DNA of 64,000 nucleotides from Valencia hispanica (Eukaryota; Chordata; Actinopteri; Cyprinodontiformes; Valenciidae), in assembly GCA_963556495.2 (NCBI GenBank), contig OY747704.1, positions 40,744,501 through 40,808,500 on the forward strand, given 5' to 3'. Below the pieces are notes generated by a model that was given only the letters and a program-made list of their open reading frames with translations, was not told the origin of the DNA and made no database searches. How positions within the stretch are numbered: the first letter of the stretch is position 1; every line of letters begins with the position of its first letter. Position numbers and translations under genes: made by a program. Below are positions 13,501 through 24,479 of the stretch, one piece after another.

Positions 13501-16500
13501 CAGGCTAAGCTATTTTTTACCTTGGACTGGACTCATGAGGGAACTGGACTGTGTTGGCGTACACCTCCAGAATTTGCACGATGTTTGGGTGGTTGGCACA
13601 GTTCATGTGAAGACGCACCTGTATAGAGGAGTTACTTTTTCATATCTGCATACAAGACACATCCTCTTTTTAGAATATGATAAAAGTGCGTGTAAGACAT
13701 GGCTCTAAGTGTGTCACAGTCAGCATGTTCCTGTCAGCGTTGGCTTTCACGGTTCACGAGCTTGTGAAGCAAATCTCTGTTTTCAGGCTGCTTGATCAAA
13801 ACAGTTTGCAGTTAAATGACATGATAAGGGTGTTAGACGCACTGTTCGCTGCGGGAATACGATGTCAGGGACAAAGACGCTTTTATGAACCGAGTGGGAG
13901 GGAAACGAAAACCAGGAATTGATGAAGACTGATAACAGACAGGCAGACAGATCAAAGCATACTGATAAAGCCAAAGACAAAAAAAACAACAAAAACCCAG
14001 CATGGATTAATCACACCAATGACAGTGTTCGAACCTCGTTTCTGGCCTTGGGTCGATCAATGAGGATTTTCAGGGCCAGGCGTTCCTGAGTCGACTTCTT
14101 CACACACACTCTGGACAGGAAGGAGAACAGAAGACATTTTGAGCAACACAACCCAAATGTTTATTGGCCACATGCTTACGTAAGGAGTCAGTACAGAAGT
14201 TTCTGTACCTTAGCACGGACTTTCACCATAATCATTTTAAATCAGTGCTGGGAAAAAGCCTTCCCCACCCCTTACAGTATCTTGTTTAAATTTCACTAAA
14301 ATGTTTCAAATCAAACTAATTTTAACAACAACAAAAATTCAAACCCATGTGAAATACTAAATCTTCCCTTAAAACCTAATAACTGGAGCTTTTTGAAGCA
14401 TGATTGCCTGTTTATAGTTACATCTTTGCATCTCAATCGTCTTTAAGTCCGGACTTTGACTAGGCCACTTCAAATCTTTCATTTCCTTTCCATTTTTTTA
14501 ACCATTCAGAGGTGGATTTGCTGGTGGGCTTCAGATAACTCTCCAGAGCTTAAGGTCACGAATTGATAGCTGGACTCTCTCCCTTGGGATTTTCTGGTGG
14601 AGAGCAGAATTCATGTTCCCCTCAATTACAGAAAATCATGCGGGTCCTGAGGCAGCAAAGCAGCCCAATACCATCAGTACATTTCAATCGTATTCAATTT
14701 TAAGGTAGGTGAGAAACTTCTGAGCATCCCAGGTGGAATTCCAACTTTCCGGATACCATTCTGTGCATTTTTCCAACTACATAAAAACAAAAGTTAATTT
14801 CTAAGAAAACAGTTTCAGAACCATGCATCATTTTCCTCCCACTTTACAACTATACAACTTGTGTTGGCCGGTCAAATAACATCCCATTAAACTACATAAA
14901 AGCGTGTGGTTGCAAAGGTATTGAATGTGAAAACAGAAATCAAAAGGACAGGGCCCTGGAAACACATTCACTTTAACCTGTTAAACCCCACGGCCCCTGG
15001 CAATTTCCAAAGAGACCCGAGCCATGTCTCTACTCTGAATGGTTCAAGAACAGCTTTAATTTGTATTTGGGTATGCGTTTTAAAACCTTTAGGTGGTAAT
15101 TGCAGTGGGGTTTAAGAGGTTAAACAGCAAACTTTGACCCTTGAACTCAGACAGCCCTGTTAAAGAATTACCACAGGAAACGTTCTGCCAAAGGCCCCTC
15201 CTCTGCAGGGAGAAGTGGACTTCCTAATGACACACAGAGTTAGACATTGGAGGGATTTTGACATTTGGGACAAGAGATTTAAAGCAAAGGGCAAAGTCAA
15301 TAATGAATATCAGAACAAAGAACTGAGTCAGAAAAAAACAAGACGGGATGACCTAGAGCAGGCAAAAAAAGAAAAAAGAAAATGATGCAGACTGAATCAT
15401 AGCGAGTATTCAGTCAGAGATGATGAGGCGATTTCTCAGTTTTCTAATCACTTCTTGCTAAAATGACACTTGTGAAATAACAGCTTGCTGTCTTTGGATC
15501 TGCGACAGCTTCAAAACGCAAAATGAACAGAAGGAGTCGGAGCATGACTTATGACTCATTCTCTACATCTAGATGGAAGCAAATCAAAAGCTTACAAACG
15601 GCACATATAAAGACGAGGACTGTGTTTTATTCTTTACCCCTTAAACCCTTCTAAAAAACAGAGCAGCAATCATAAAGAGAGAGTTTAACTCAGAGCATGT
15701 GTGCTAATGCATGCCAAGGGGTTTATGTGCAGAGTAAGGGCTTTGACTACACGCTATTGTATCAGGTCAAAGTTTCGCTTTGGATTCAACCCCCGTGACC
15801 TTTAGGATCGGACACTGTTGCACACAGCAGGTCTTAGACAACACACCGACGGGGAGAGGGGAAGACGACATACGGGACATTAAGAAAGTACACAACTTCT
15901 CCTTCAATGAGTCCCCTACTCAAAAGTGTCAAGTTAGCGTCTCAGTAAGCATGAGGCAATAAATCCAAAGGAGGAAAAATCAGATGCAAACCTCCTTAAT
16001 GTGGGAAGTTTGTCTTTGTTTTTTTTGTTTTTGCAGCAGAGAGATTGTTTGTCCAGCGATAAGAACAGAGGCTTCAGTGCAAAGCAACATGTAACTCATC
16101 CGCTCATCACAGCAATCAGTTTTTGATTATTTAGTTATTTAACGCTAAATTCAGATATAGTTCATCTTAGCAGGTTTGCAGTTGTTATTTTTATGGACTA
16201 CTGATTGGATTTGCAGTTTTAAAAAAATACATCTGATGCCATTAAGGATAAACAAAATGGTGCAGAAATGCTCACCTGACAGGTCCGCTGATTCCAGCTC
16301 CCAACTTCTGTGTCCAGTTTATGGTGTATTCATCCAAGATGGACGCCTCCTGTTTGAAAAACAAACCAGGATGTGAATCACAATCGAAATCTTCATAGTA
16401 ATATTCAGCAATAGTAAAGAAATTACAAGTTGGAGTACCAAAAAAAGAGTCACAATAATTTATCCTAATGTAACTTATTTCCAAGGCCTTCTTTCATTTT

Positions 16501-19500
16501 TAAAATTGTAACTTTGTTAGACTGATCGGCCATCGATGAAATCAATGTTCATTCATTGCCTCCTACTGATGATTGACGGGTCAAATACGGAAAAATCCTA
16601 TTTCTACTTTTTCCTGTTCCTCAAGCGCATGAAAACTTTACAACAATTTTTTTCATTCCGTAAACGGCTCAACAAAAAATATGATTCAATGCACTCTACT
16701 GAGTTTAGAAAAATCAGATGAATGTCCTCTGACACTTAAAAAGAGGATAATAACTCTCTGTTGTCACAAATAAAACAACAACCTTCATCAAGCAACCTTC
16801 AGCAAATGTTCTTTTTATGGTCAATGGTTGTTCAATGTTATTGTTAATGTGAAATAAAGTTTACACAAATTACCCTGTATGTGTTAGTCCTTTAAAAAAA
16901 AAAGGAAAGAAACAATGACCCTCAGCAAAAATTAGGACCAGCAGGTCAGACCTGAAGCAAAATTTGCAAATCTGTGTCAGCTTGAAAAAACCCTGACCTG
17001 ATCACCTGCACAGATTAGTCATTTTTAGCTTTTCAAATTCAGAACATAGATTTTATGTGTATAAATTACTGACATTCCTAATGAGAGTGCTTTGTATCTT
17101 TCCTCGGCAGCCCTACATTGCGGCATTGTTGAATATGCTTGATCAATTTGTCTGGTGTTATCGTAAACACAAATGATCCCGGACAATGACAACTTAGCTG
17201 CCAAAAACACACGCATCAGAAAGATTAGCCTCTGCTGCCAATACAAAGGATTACTGTGGTGTTCCACAGTAAATGAGTGAAACTGAAAAAAAATCATTTT
17301 AATTTAGGTTCTGCTCAAATATATATATATATACACTCAAGATAATGAAGTCATTAAATGATTATATTCCTTACTACCTGCTGATCTCACCAAATGTAAC
17401 TCTTTTTTGCCACCATCACTGAAAATCCAGCCTGTTTCGAAAAGAAATGCACCTAGAAAATCAGCTGATTTTCAGCTTCAGTGGCTGTTTACAAGCCTAA
17501 AAATATAAACTTTTTCTTTACTCAGGTCGGTAAGAGCACCAAAGGTTAGTACTACCTGGTTCTGCTGATAACAACATCCCTCCCTCCAAAGTTAACAATT
17601 TTCTTTATGGGTGAAGTTAAAAGAGGGGAATATTTAAAATATGTGGGGTAATTTTCATTCTGTAAAGCACTTTGAACTGCATTTTTTTTGTATGAAAAGC
17701 GCTTTATAAATAAAGTTTGATTGAAATATTTTTAATGGACACTGTAATTTCTATCATTATCGTATTTCATGTAGGCTGCAAGAGAGCGCGAGAGAACAAG
17801 ACTTAAAGCAGATAACACGGCTGAACGTTTCACAGGAGCATTGCTCAATTTGGAATGTGATGAATTCGGAAATGATGGAGGCCAGGTGGAAATCTCAGCG
17901 TCAAGCTTAGGGTGTTAATTCTTTAGGGAATAAACACAAGCAGTGCTGTAACTATATGCTAACATAAGATGCTCCAACACGGCCTACATTTTTATATCGG
18001 TACATCCCTACTTATTTTTATGTGTATCTATAGGTTTCCATATGCCTGTCACATTGCTACTGCTGAAACACATGAATTTCCTCACTCAGATACAAATAAA
18101 CGATAAATTTATACTGTTATATTATACTTAAAATAAAGTGCTGTGGAAATAGTATTTGCCCCCAACAAATTTCTTCTATTTTTGCTTTAATGTCACACCT
18201 AAATGCGACAGATCAGACTCATTTTGATACCAAAAATAAACTGAGTGAATACAAAAAGTAATTTTCAAGTGATTATTTAATTTGTTTAGTGAAAAACTCT
18301 ATCCAAACCAGCCTTAGTCAGATCAAGTCAGACGGCACTTTCTATTATTTTTGGCCAATAGTGGTTTTTGGAACTTTGAACTGTCTTTCTTGTTGTTTAA
18401 TCATAAACTCTGACCTTAACTGAGGCCTGTACTGCTTTAAAATGTTCTTCTGGGTTCCTTCATGACCTCCTTGGTGAATCATCAATGTGTTTGTTGGGTA
18501 ATTTTGGTAGGCTTGGCCACTCCTGGGAAGGTTCAGCACTATTTTATGTTCTCTCTATTTGTGGATAATGGCTCTCACTGTGGTTCATTGCATCCTTTCC
18601 CAGACTGATAGATGTCACCAACTTTGCTTCTCATCGGTTCTTGAATTTCTCACAATCGGGTCATGATTAGTTTCTTTTTCTAGATATTTTTGCCTACTTC
18701 TTGATGTCAAGAAGGTTCTGTTTTAGAGATTCTTTGATTCTACAGGTCTGGCCATAATCTCGCCTGACCGTGAAAAAATGAAATTACACTGAGCTTTAAT
18801 TAATCACAGTTAATTCATGATCAAGCAACTCATCATTTGAGGATTACCTTTTGTTTTTACTCGGTTTTTCTTTCACTAATATCAGAGTTTTTTTAATAAT
18901 CTGAGACTTCATTTAATTGCGTCAATAAAGTAAAGATGGGTAAGATACTGTAAATTAGTAGTGGGCAATATAAACGGTATAAGGTAGAAATTATATTAGT
19001 TTAGCCAACGGTAGAGATTTTGACTATACTGGCTTACAGAGACTGCGCATTTTGATGTCACCTAGCTGTGCAGACGTACTTTGTACCAGGTACAAATACT
19101 GATGTTCGGTGTTCGTATTTACACTTGATATTGCAAGTTTAAAATTTGTTCATTTCTATTTACCGAAAAAGAAACCTGTTGAACTTGAAGCAGAAAGAAA
19201 TTTTACTTCTCTTTTTATATTTTGCACTTCAGTTTACACAATTTTGAACTTTGTGTTTTCATAACCAACAGCTTTTATTTTATTTAAAATATCTTCATCT
19301 TTATTTATGTAATGAGAATTTTTGTGTTGCAGTTTTTGGAAAAAGATTTCAATATTTTTTACATACATGTTGCACAATTATTTAAATGGGATTCTATGCT
19401 TTTTTGAAGTTGCTCTGTTGCAATGTATCTGGAATGTGAGCAAACAGTCATTCTGACAAATATAAACAGAAGAAAATAATATACTGCAATATAGATTTGA

Positions 19501-20388
19501 GGCTATATCGCCCAGCCCTACTGCATATCTCCTATTAGGTCTGTTGTGGAGAGTGTAATCTCCTCAGCCATCATCTGTTGGAGCAGCAGCATCAGGGCCA
19601 GGGATTTAAAAAGGCTCAGCAACCTGATAAAGAAGGCTGGTTCTGTTCTGGGGACGACTGTGGAACCTCTGGAGATGATGATGCAAAGAAGGATTCTTCA
19701 TAAAATCAAGAACAATTACGTACAAACGCGAGCATCCTATGCATGAGACTATTAGTATTGAGTGTCTTGAATCAGAGGCTTCTTCAGATACACTGTGATA
19801 CAGCTACAGGAGATCCTTCCTGCCCACATCATTTACAACAACTCTTTGAAGAATCCAATAAAGTATTTTTATATCGAATTGAATGTAGGGGTCTAAATGG
19901 TTATTCAGAACCTGGAGGGAGTAGAATTGGCTAAAATCTGTAGTTATTAAAAGCAACATTTGTAGAATGGAAACGAGCCACAAGACTCTGACCAGTACTT
20001 CTGCTGTCCTGAGGCTAGATAAATGACCATGATCCTGGGTAAATGTGCAACAACTCTGGTGAACACCTAGAATATGATCTTTCTCTCAACCATTTCTCCT
20101 GAAAGCGGCTGATTTTGTTCTGCTGGATCAGATGCCCCAACAGTGACACACCGAGTGGGGAGAAAACCTGGGGGGTTTGAGGCAGCTGCTGTGTACCCCT
20201 CTCTACTGCCAATGTTGATCGAGTACTAAACCTTTTTTTTATGTCTAAAAGCAACAGTGCTCTATCAATGAAGTATTATTTCAGTCATTTTAAAATCAAA
20301 TGTCGATCCGATCTGATAAAACAGCAGATGTCACTAATCGCCACTTCCTTACCTTAATAAACTTTTCTGCATTGTTATCCTCCGTCAT
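1485..20388 (-). CDS. mapkapk5: mapkapk5 gene (MAPK-activated protein kinase 5 / PRAK), 13 coding exons, 3' end outside window
   Basis: Serine/threonine kinase of the CAMK/MAPKAPK family that acts downstream of p38 and the atypical MAP kinases ERK3/ERK4 and shuttles between nucleus and cytoplasm. Coding exons in transcript order: 20353-20388, 16276-16349, 14035-14110, 13521-13618, 13310-13418, 13139-13228, 10956-11051, 10802-10882, 5805-5992, 5533-5653, 3949-4079, 1794-1909, 1485-1589. All have AG/GT borders and their phases agree, giving 440 codons plus one base. Seen: glycine loop LGAGISGPV (28-36), ATP lysine K51 in ALKIL, catalytic HRDLKPEN (146-153), DFG (169-171), activation-loop T182 in TTPQFTPYY, and a basic RKRK at 361-364 matching the known nuclear-localisation region. 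The ATG has A at -3. Human PRAK is 473 residues, so about 30 C-terminal residues are missing and the last exon is probably left of base 1. The introns carry many transposons. Confidence 0.96.
1794..1909 (-). CDS. mapkapk5: mapkapk5 coding exon 12
   Basis: Completes G367 and encodes 368-405: [20 protein letters not shown], then [19 protein letters not shown]. The predicted coiled segment after the NLS is conserved. Confidence 0.93.
2332..2815 (+). mobile_element. Short DNA element with RecQ-helicase-like ORF remnant
   Basis: Lies in the mapkapk5 intron between exons 12 and 11, on the opposite strand. It starts near tagcctagaaatctagacaa and ends near ggcttgccaggctaa, whose outer bases are roughly inverted. 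An open frame at 2510-2764 (84 codons; inner ATG 2525) reads [15 protein letters not shown], similar to the region before motif I of RecQ-type helicases (LRxEQ..A), then ends without any Walker motif. I infer an internally deleted transposon carrying the N-terminal piece of a helicase-like gene; the family is unknown. Confidence 0.4.
3949..4079 (-). CDS. mapkapk5: mapkapk5 coding exon 11 (NLS region)
   Basis: Residues 324-366 plus two bases of G367. Ends in [11 protein letters not shown], the basic segment known in PRAK as nuclear localisation and p38-docking region. Confidence 0.95.
4470..4980 (+). mobile_element. Degenerate Tc1/mariner remnant
   Basis: 4474-4600 resembles the Tc1 terminal region seen intact at 11334 (ttgaactgtttcacattttg). 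4818-4960 matches, with decay, the transposase segment [20 protein letters not shown] and FQQDNDPK (gtaggaacagggaagctaac, ggtggagcttggcatagggc). No open frame survives. Intron of mapkapk5. Confidence 0.6.
4981..5115. repeat. hAT-type MITE half
   Basis: aggggtctccaactctggtc with gttccaacacacctgaatca is the fish hAT MITE end also seen at 32640-32800 and, in palindromic form, at 40836-40970. Only one arm is visible here. Confidence 0.5.
5533..5653 (-). CDS. mapkapk5: mapkapk5 coding exon 10
   Basis: Completes K283 and encodes residues 284-323: [20 protein letters not shown] (end of kinase domain), then the [12 protein letters not shown] linker. Confidence 0.96.
5805..5992 (-). CDS. mapkapk5: mapkapk5 coding exon 9 (C-lobe)
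   Basis: Residues 221-282 plus two bases of K283: [20 protein letters not shown], helices F-G of the kinase. The intron before it is 4.8 kb long because of a nested transposon cluster. Confidence 0.97.
7419..8985 (+). mobile_element. Tc1-like transposon, innermost of the nest
   Basis: 1567 bp flanked by TA at 7417-7418 and 8986-8987. Inverted ends caggtccttctcaaaaaatt / aattttttnagaaggacctg. Carries a broken transposase gene. It inserted into the transposase pseudogene of the middle hAT, so it is the youngest of the three layers. Confidence 0.9.
7743..8683 (+). pseudogene. Tc1 transposase pseudogene
   Basis: Starts [20 protein letters not shown] and meets an in-frame TAA within a few dozen codons. 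Further stops and shifts follow near 8138 and 8452. The C-terminal part is clear: [20 protein letters not shown], the third acidic residue region of the DD(34)E catalytic triad, ending at TAA 8681-8683. Cannot make active transposase as it stands. Confidence 0.85.
10802..10882 (-). CDS. mapkapk5: mapkapk5 coding exon 8
   Basis: Residues 194-220: [20 protein letters not shown] and on to YTYNK, the MAPKAPK-type insert after the activation loop. Confidence 0.95.
10956..11051 (-). CDS. mapkapk5: mapkapk5 coding exon 7 (DFG and activation loop)
   Basis: Residues 162-193: metal-binding DFG (169-171) and T182, the activating phosphosite of human PRAK, in [13 protein letters not shown]. Separated from exon 6 by an intron holding a Tc1 transposon. 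Confidence 0.96.
11334..12938 (+). mobile_element. Tc1-like transposon with ~215-bp inverted repeats, nearly intact
   Basis: 1605 bp flanked by TA at 11332-11333 and 12939-12940. The ends cagtggcttgcaaaagtatt and its inverse begin arms of about 215 bp (11334-11548 and 12725-12938) that differ at only a handful of positions, so the copy is young. Lies in mapkapk5 intron 6, opposite to the gene. The arms could pair in the pre-mRNA. Confidence 0.93.
11703..12720 (+). pseudogene. Tc1 transposase with two frameshifts
   Basis: [20 protein letters not shown] runs to a one-base frameshift near 11769. The frame then reads [20 protein letters not shown] and the bipartite DNA-binding [14 protein letters not shown] hook to a second shift near 12180 (after KMELFG). 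It then continues through [20 protein letters not shown] and [20 protein letters not shown] to TGA 12718-12720. Apart from the two indels the frame is open over about 340 codons, the usual Tc1 transposase length. Confidence 0.88.
13139..13228 (-). CDS. mapkapk5: mapkapk5 coding exon 6 (catalytic loop)
   Basis: Residues 132-161, carrying the catalytic loop HRDLKPEN (D148 proton acceptor). Thirty codons exactly, phase 0 on both sides. Confidence 0.97.
13310..13418 (-). CDS. mapkapk5: mapkapk5 coding exon 5 (hinge)
   Basis: Completes R95 and encodes residues 96-131: [17 protein letters not shown], the hinge and helix D, followed by the [13 protein letters not shown] segment. Confidence 0.96.
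13521..13618 (-). CDS. mapkapk5: mapkapk5 coding exon 4
   Basis: Residues 63-94 plus two bases of R95: [20 protein letters not shown] and on, the C-helix and beta-4 part of the N-lobe. Confidence 0.95.
14035..14110 (-). CDS. mapkapk5: mapkapk5 coding exon 3 (ATP lysine)
   Basis: Completes R37 and encodes residues 38-62, including the VAIK-type lysine K51 in LALKILIDR. It was too short to stand out as an open frame, but both splice sites and the match to the family are clear. Confidence 0.95.
14440..14830 (-). repeat. Degenerate DNA-transposon-derived sequence
   Basis: ccggactttgactaggccac and gtggatttgctggtgggctt resemble antisense Tc1-family sequence. Very decayed, no ends found. Located in mapkapk5 intron 2; the rest of that intron (14831-16275) shows nothing recognisable. 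Confidence 0.35.
16276..16349 (-). CDS. mapkapk5: mapkapk5 coding exon 2 (glycine loop)
   Basis: Residues 13-36 plus two bases of R37. Encodes the [11 protein letters not shown] leader strand and the nucleotide-binding glycine loop LGAGISGPV. Confidence 0.95.
17649..17735 (+). repeat. L2-type LINE 3' end
   Basis: aaagcactttgaactgcatt followed by agcgctttataaataaagtt is a typical fish L2-clade LINE 3' tail. Strongly 5'-truncated; intron 1 of mapkapk5. Confidence 0.55.
18135..18950 (-). repeat. Probable old DNA-transposon repeat
   Basis: Starts gtggaaatagtatttgcccc and contains stretches that resemble a common fish interspersed repeat. No coding capacity and no clear ends; class uncertain. 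Confidence 0.3.
18956..19520 (+). mobile_element. hAT-type MITE family B, copy 1
   Basis: Ends tagtagtgggcaatat and atatcgcccagcccta are inverted. Flanks ctgtaaat / ctgcatat agree at 6 of 8 bases. The interior (gtataaggtagaaat, tgcaagtttaaaatttgtt, cctgttgaacttgaagca) is repeated at 31971-32586. Non-coding. Intron 1 of mapkapk5. Confidence 0.75.
19540..19885 (+). pseudogene. LINE 3' fragment (Rex1/L2/CR1-like)
   Basis: Open stretch reads [20 protein letters not shown] then [20 protein letters not shown], the C-terminal end of fish LINE ORF2. It is followed after a stop by a decayed [15 protein letters not shown] tail (tgtgatacagctacaggaga). 5'-truncated, non-functional. Confidence 0.6.
20353..20388 (-). 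CDS. mapkapk5: mapkapk5 coding exon 1
   Basis: Residues 1-12 ([12 protein letters not shown]), ending in phase 0 at AAG|gtaagg. The ATG at 20388 is the first in-frame start upstream of the conserved kinase sequence and has A at -3. Confidence 0.9.
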
Positions 20389-21000
20389 GGTGCGCAGCTC
20401 CAGAAAGTCTCCGAGAGTTTGAAATACGTCGCTTACTCTGATCACGTCGCAAAGTTTCGGTCTCCCTGGGCAGAACCGAGGCTCGTTATATCACCACTGA
20501 TGGCAAGATAAGCCCATCACAGCAAAATGTCATCCGGCCAGCGATCAGCCGTGGCCGAGTGTGGTCCGCCGGGAGACCTGAAGCCCAGCACGTCAGATCA
20601 GGCCAGCTCGGCTCACAGCCTCGGGGTCCGACTCGCTCTTCCGCTTGTCTTAAACCCGCTGGGGTGACCATGTAGAGCGTCAAACTCCGAGCAAGGTCAC
20701 CAGAGAAAGAAAGCAGAAGACGGGAGTCCAACGTGGACCGAAGCCCACCGGTTCTCGGTAGCGCAGCGAGCGATATTTTTAGCCACCGAATCCTGACTCA
20801 GTCACTGTTAGCTCTGATGCTAACAATGCAGCCCGTCTGCTTGCCTCCTTCACAGTTTGTCCAGTTGCTTACAAAACGCTGACACGGGGGATAAATCTGA
20901 CAAAAGATAGATTCTTTTTAATGACTATTTAGAGGAGCAGCTGGGGGGTGAGATACGACACAGCGAGCACAGCGCGTTCCCAACGGCTTATGTCGACGAG
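20384..21000 (-). promoter_or_regulatory. mapkapk5: mapkapk5 CpG-rich promoter and 5' UTR
   Basis: About 500-600 bases around and upstream of the ATG are much richer in G+C and CpG than the surrounding AT-rich DNA (for example 20520-20800). This fits a TATA-less housekeeping promoter. No TATA box was seen and the transcription start is not defined. Confidence 0.55.
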
Positions 21001-21639
21001 TTAAGTTAGTTTTTTTAGCCCTGCTTAAAGACAGAATAGTTCGCATTCTTCATGAGAACAGCACAAAAGCACTTAAAGCTACAACGGCCCAATATGTTAG
21101 ATGAAGTGGGTCAACCGGTTCTTTTTCCAGTGGTGGTCCAGACCGTCTGGACTATTTGGTTAATTCCATAACCCTACACGGAACGACACAATAGGAGTCC
21201 ACGCAGAACGCCTGACGAGAATGAACACCGAGCATGTTGGCTGTTGTTCGAAATTGAAACAGCATAAATCCCCAATCCTATTATAGTCTTCATATTTTTT
21301 TGCGTTGCAAAAATGTATCTTATTCCAGGTATTTTATTTCTACAATACCTTTATTGGTTGTTTTTTGGGCATGTGCGAGGGGTCCTTCATGAAGACCCAA
21401 ATTTTAGTGCGCATTCAAGTTTACATTCAAGGGTTAATTAAAGGTTTATTATAGTCTGAAAACCAAAGAACTGTTTATTTATTTAAATTGGACTCAAGTA
21501 AGAGTAGCACTACTTCAACATATTTTTAACTCAAATATAAGTAAAAAGTAGCCATCCAAGAAATCACCATTTACTTCCAAATAAATAAATAAATTAGGAT
21601 CACATCAAATCAATCAAAATATAGTACTTTCAAAACGAT
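21001..21639. other. Intergenic DNA without recognised gene
   Basis: AT-rich. 21470-21560 (actcaagtaagagtagcact) resembles decayed ends of the fish element at 6253. Nothing else recognised. Confidence 0.4.
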
Positions 21640-22900
21640 ATGTCAATCTTCAATACTTATGGGGGATCCCTTTGCCTTAATGCCTCGATGCACCGTGGCA
21701 TTGAAGCGATCAGCCTGTGGCATTGCCTGGGAGTTATGGAAGCCCAGATTTCCTTGATGCTTGCTGTCAGCTCTTCTTTGTTTTTGGGTCTGGTGCCCCT
21801 CATTTTCCTCTTGATAATACCCTATAGATTCTCAATGGGGTTTAGGTCCGGCGAGTTGGCCGGCCAGTCAAGCACTGTGATATCATGGGCATCAAACCAG
21901 GTTTTGGTGCTTCTGGCGGTATGGGCAGGGGCCAGATCCTGCTGGAAGATGAAATCTGCATCTCCATACAGATCCTCAGCAGAAGGAATCATGAAGTCCT
22001 CTAAAACATTCTGGAAGACGGATGCGGTGACCTTGGATTTAAGAAAGCAGAGTTTACCAACACCTGCACCGGACATTGCACCCCAAATCATGACTGACTG
22101 TTGATATTTCACACTTGACCTCAAGCAATTTGGGTTCTGTTCCTCACCCGTCTACCTCCAAACCCTTGGACCTTGATTCACGAATAAAATCCACACTTAA
22201 CTTTCATCGGAAAAGAGGACCTTGGACCACTGGCTAACAGTCCAGTCCTTCTTCTCCTTGGTCCAGTTGAAACGCTTGTTAGCTCAGGTTCAGAAGTGGT
22301 TTGACCCGAGGAACCTGACAGCTGTAGCCCATCTCCTGGATGTGTCAGATTGTGGTGGTTTTTGAAGCTGTGACTCCCGCCTCATTCCCCTCTTTCTGGA
22401 TCTCTGCCAGATTCATGAATCTTCTCTGTTTGATAATCCGCTGAATCCCACGTTCAGATCTTCTGCTGGTGCATCTTCTCCTGCCACATTTTGCTCTTTC
22501 ACTAATATATGCTTGGACACAGCACTCTGTGAACAGCCAGCCTCCTTAGCTATGGACTTTTGTGGCTTACCCATACTATGGAGGTTTTCAATGATGGTTT
22601 TCTGGCCAGTTGTCAAGTCTGCAGTCTTCCCCATATTTAACCTAACTGAGACCATTTAAAAAATGTATGCCCTGTTAAATTTGGGCTGATTTCTTCACAG
22701 TATTCAAATTTTTTGAATTCCTGATTTTGTGGGTCTTATGAGCTGGAAGCCCAAATTATGTACAAATGAACAACTAAATACTTGAAATTGTTTAAGTTAT
22801 GGGCCCTGAATCTATAATCTATGGAAGTTTAATGTTTTGAATGGAATTATGGAAATAAATAAACTTTTCCATGATATTCAAATTCTTTGGAAAGTGTCTG
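21640..22900 (-). mobile_element. Tc1-like transposon copy, degenerate
   Basis: The minus strand carries a broken transposase. The outer end cagacactttccaaagaatt begins at 22900 next to TA (22901-22902). The opposite end is not recognisable, so the copy is truncated near 21640. Confidence 0.75.
21655..22655 (-). pseudogene. Tc1 transposase pseudogene
   Basis: N-terminal [20 protein letters not shown] with a helix-turn-helix ([17 protein letters not shown]). After frameshifts, VKYQQSVMIWGAMSGAGVGK and [14 protein letters not shown] mark the catalytic core. Several stops and shifts. Confidence 0.8.
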
Positions 22901-23214
22901 TATATACAAAACTTCCAATATAAAACATATGAAACTAATACTTAACAAAAGTAATGCTAGAGCAGCATAAAGTACTTCCAGTGACAATATCTCCTGTTTT
23001 CTGTATGTTCACTTGACCTCCAAATGACACAACAGGCTCAACAGAAAGAAAATAACATTTGAATAACAAAGCGTGTGTACACACAAGATGCCTCCCTTCA
23101 ATGTAAACAGCAGGTGTGCACCTGTGTGAAAAACACATGTGGGCTTTTGTGTGGCTGAAACTAAGACAAAAATTGGGCTTTTTGGCCTACATGCAACATT
23201 GCACATCATTCAAA

Positions 23215-23300
23215 ACGCACTATTCGCTTGGTGAAATATGGTGGTGGCAGCATCATGCTGCAGGGATGCCTTTTTTTGGCCGGGACAGGGAAGCTTTGAG
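23215..23300 (+). repeat. Tc1 transposase fragment
   Basis: aaatatggtggtggcagcat then ccgggacagggaagcttt corresponds to the [13 protein letters not shown]...GTGKL segment of Tc1 transposase. An isolated short piece. Confidence 0.55.
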
Positions 23301-24479
23301 CTTTGTACTATATAAACTTAAATATATTTTAAGGGAAATTCATAGCACAAAGGAAGGTTATTTAATTCTGTTCTACCAGATTATTAAAAGATACATATGA
23401 GATTTCTTAAAAATGACTGGAGATTATATTAAATTGTTTCTTTCTTTTTTTCCTAGGTGGGTGTCCTGTACAGCACATAAACAGTTGCTATTCTGAGGAT
23501 GATTATACTCCACAAGTTTGTTGAAAACTTTCAGTGAAATCAACATTTCTCTTGTGCAGTAATTGAATATTTTTTATTTGCATCGTTTAAATAGGTATTA
23601 CTGATTCTATATTTTCCTAATTATAATACTTGCCTCTTTTTAATCTGTACCTGCCATTTTGATATGTCTTTATGTGAGCTTGTGAAACATAATTTGACAC
23701 TGCATTGTGTCTTGAGGCAGTGCTGAATGACAATAAACTAAATCTCATTTAAAAGACAATTTAAAAGGAAACAACAAATATCCTTCACATAGGTTGATCC
23801 AATTGGTTTTGCTTAATTTACCTCTAATTATTAATAATATTTATTTCTAAATATTTTTTTTTTTTCCATTGATAGGCAAATGACACACATTCATATTCAA
23901 TAAATTAGAAGGTTATGTATTATTTTCAACTCACTGAGTGAAACATAATATACATTAATTGAACATAGGCTGATGTTTTAACGTCTTATTTCTGTTAATT
24001 ATGATGATTTTTGGGTTACATCTAATAAAAACAAAACTTTTAAAATTCGATTATTACATCAGACAAATTGAAAAAAAACATTTTAATGCAAAATGTGGGC
24101 TTGATGAAAAGTTTGTATATGCCTAAAGGTTATTTTCAAAAGATACTTTTATTCTGAGAAACAAGCCTCATCGGAACACATATTCTAACTTACTGAATAT
24201 GACTCTTTACAAATTTCTTATGTTTTTCCTTGTTTTGTCATACACATACATCATGTTTCATGTCATCAAAGAAATCTTAATTTCAGAATAAAATAACCAG
24301 AGTAAATTTGAGAGCAAAAGTCATTGGAGCCCATTGTGTGCAGATATTAACTGTGATTATACTGATTTTTCTTTGGAAAGCTCAGTTAAATTTCAGTAGC
24401 CCCACGCAGTCTGAATTACATCCAGACTTCTGAAATTAAGAAAATCACTTAAATACAACCTGTTTGACAACATGAAGAA
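23301..24479. other. AT-rich intergenic DNA
   Basis: Very A+T-rich, no open frame or structured RNA recognised. tgtcttgaggcagtgctgaa with caataaactaaatc near 23715-23740 may be an old LINE tail. Confidence 0.3.
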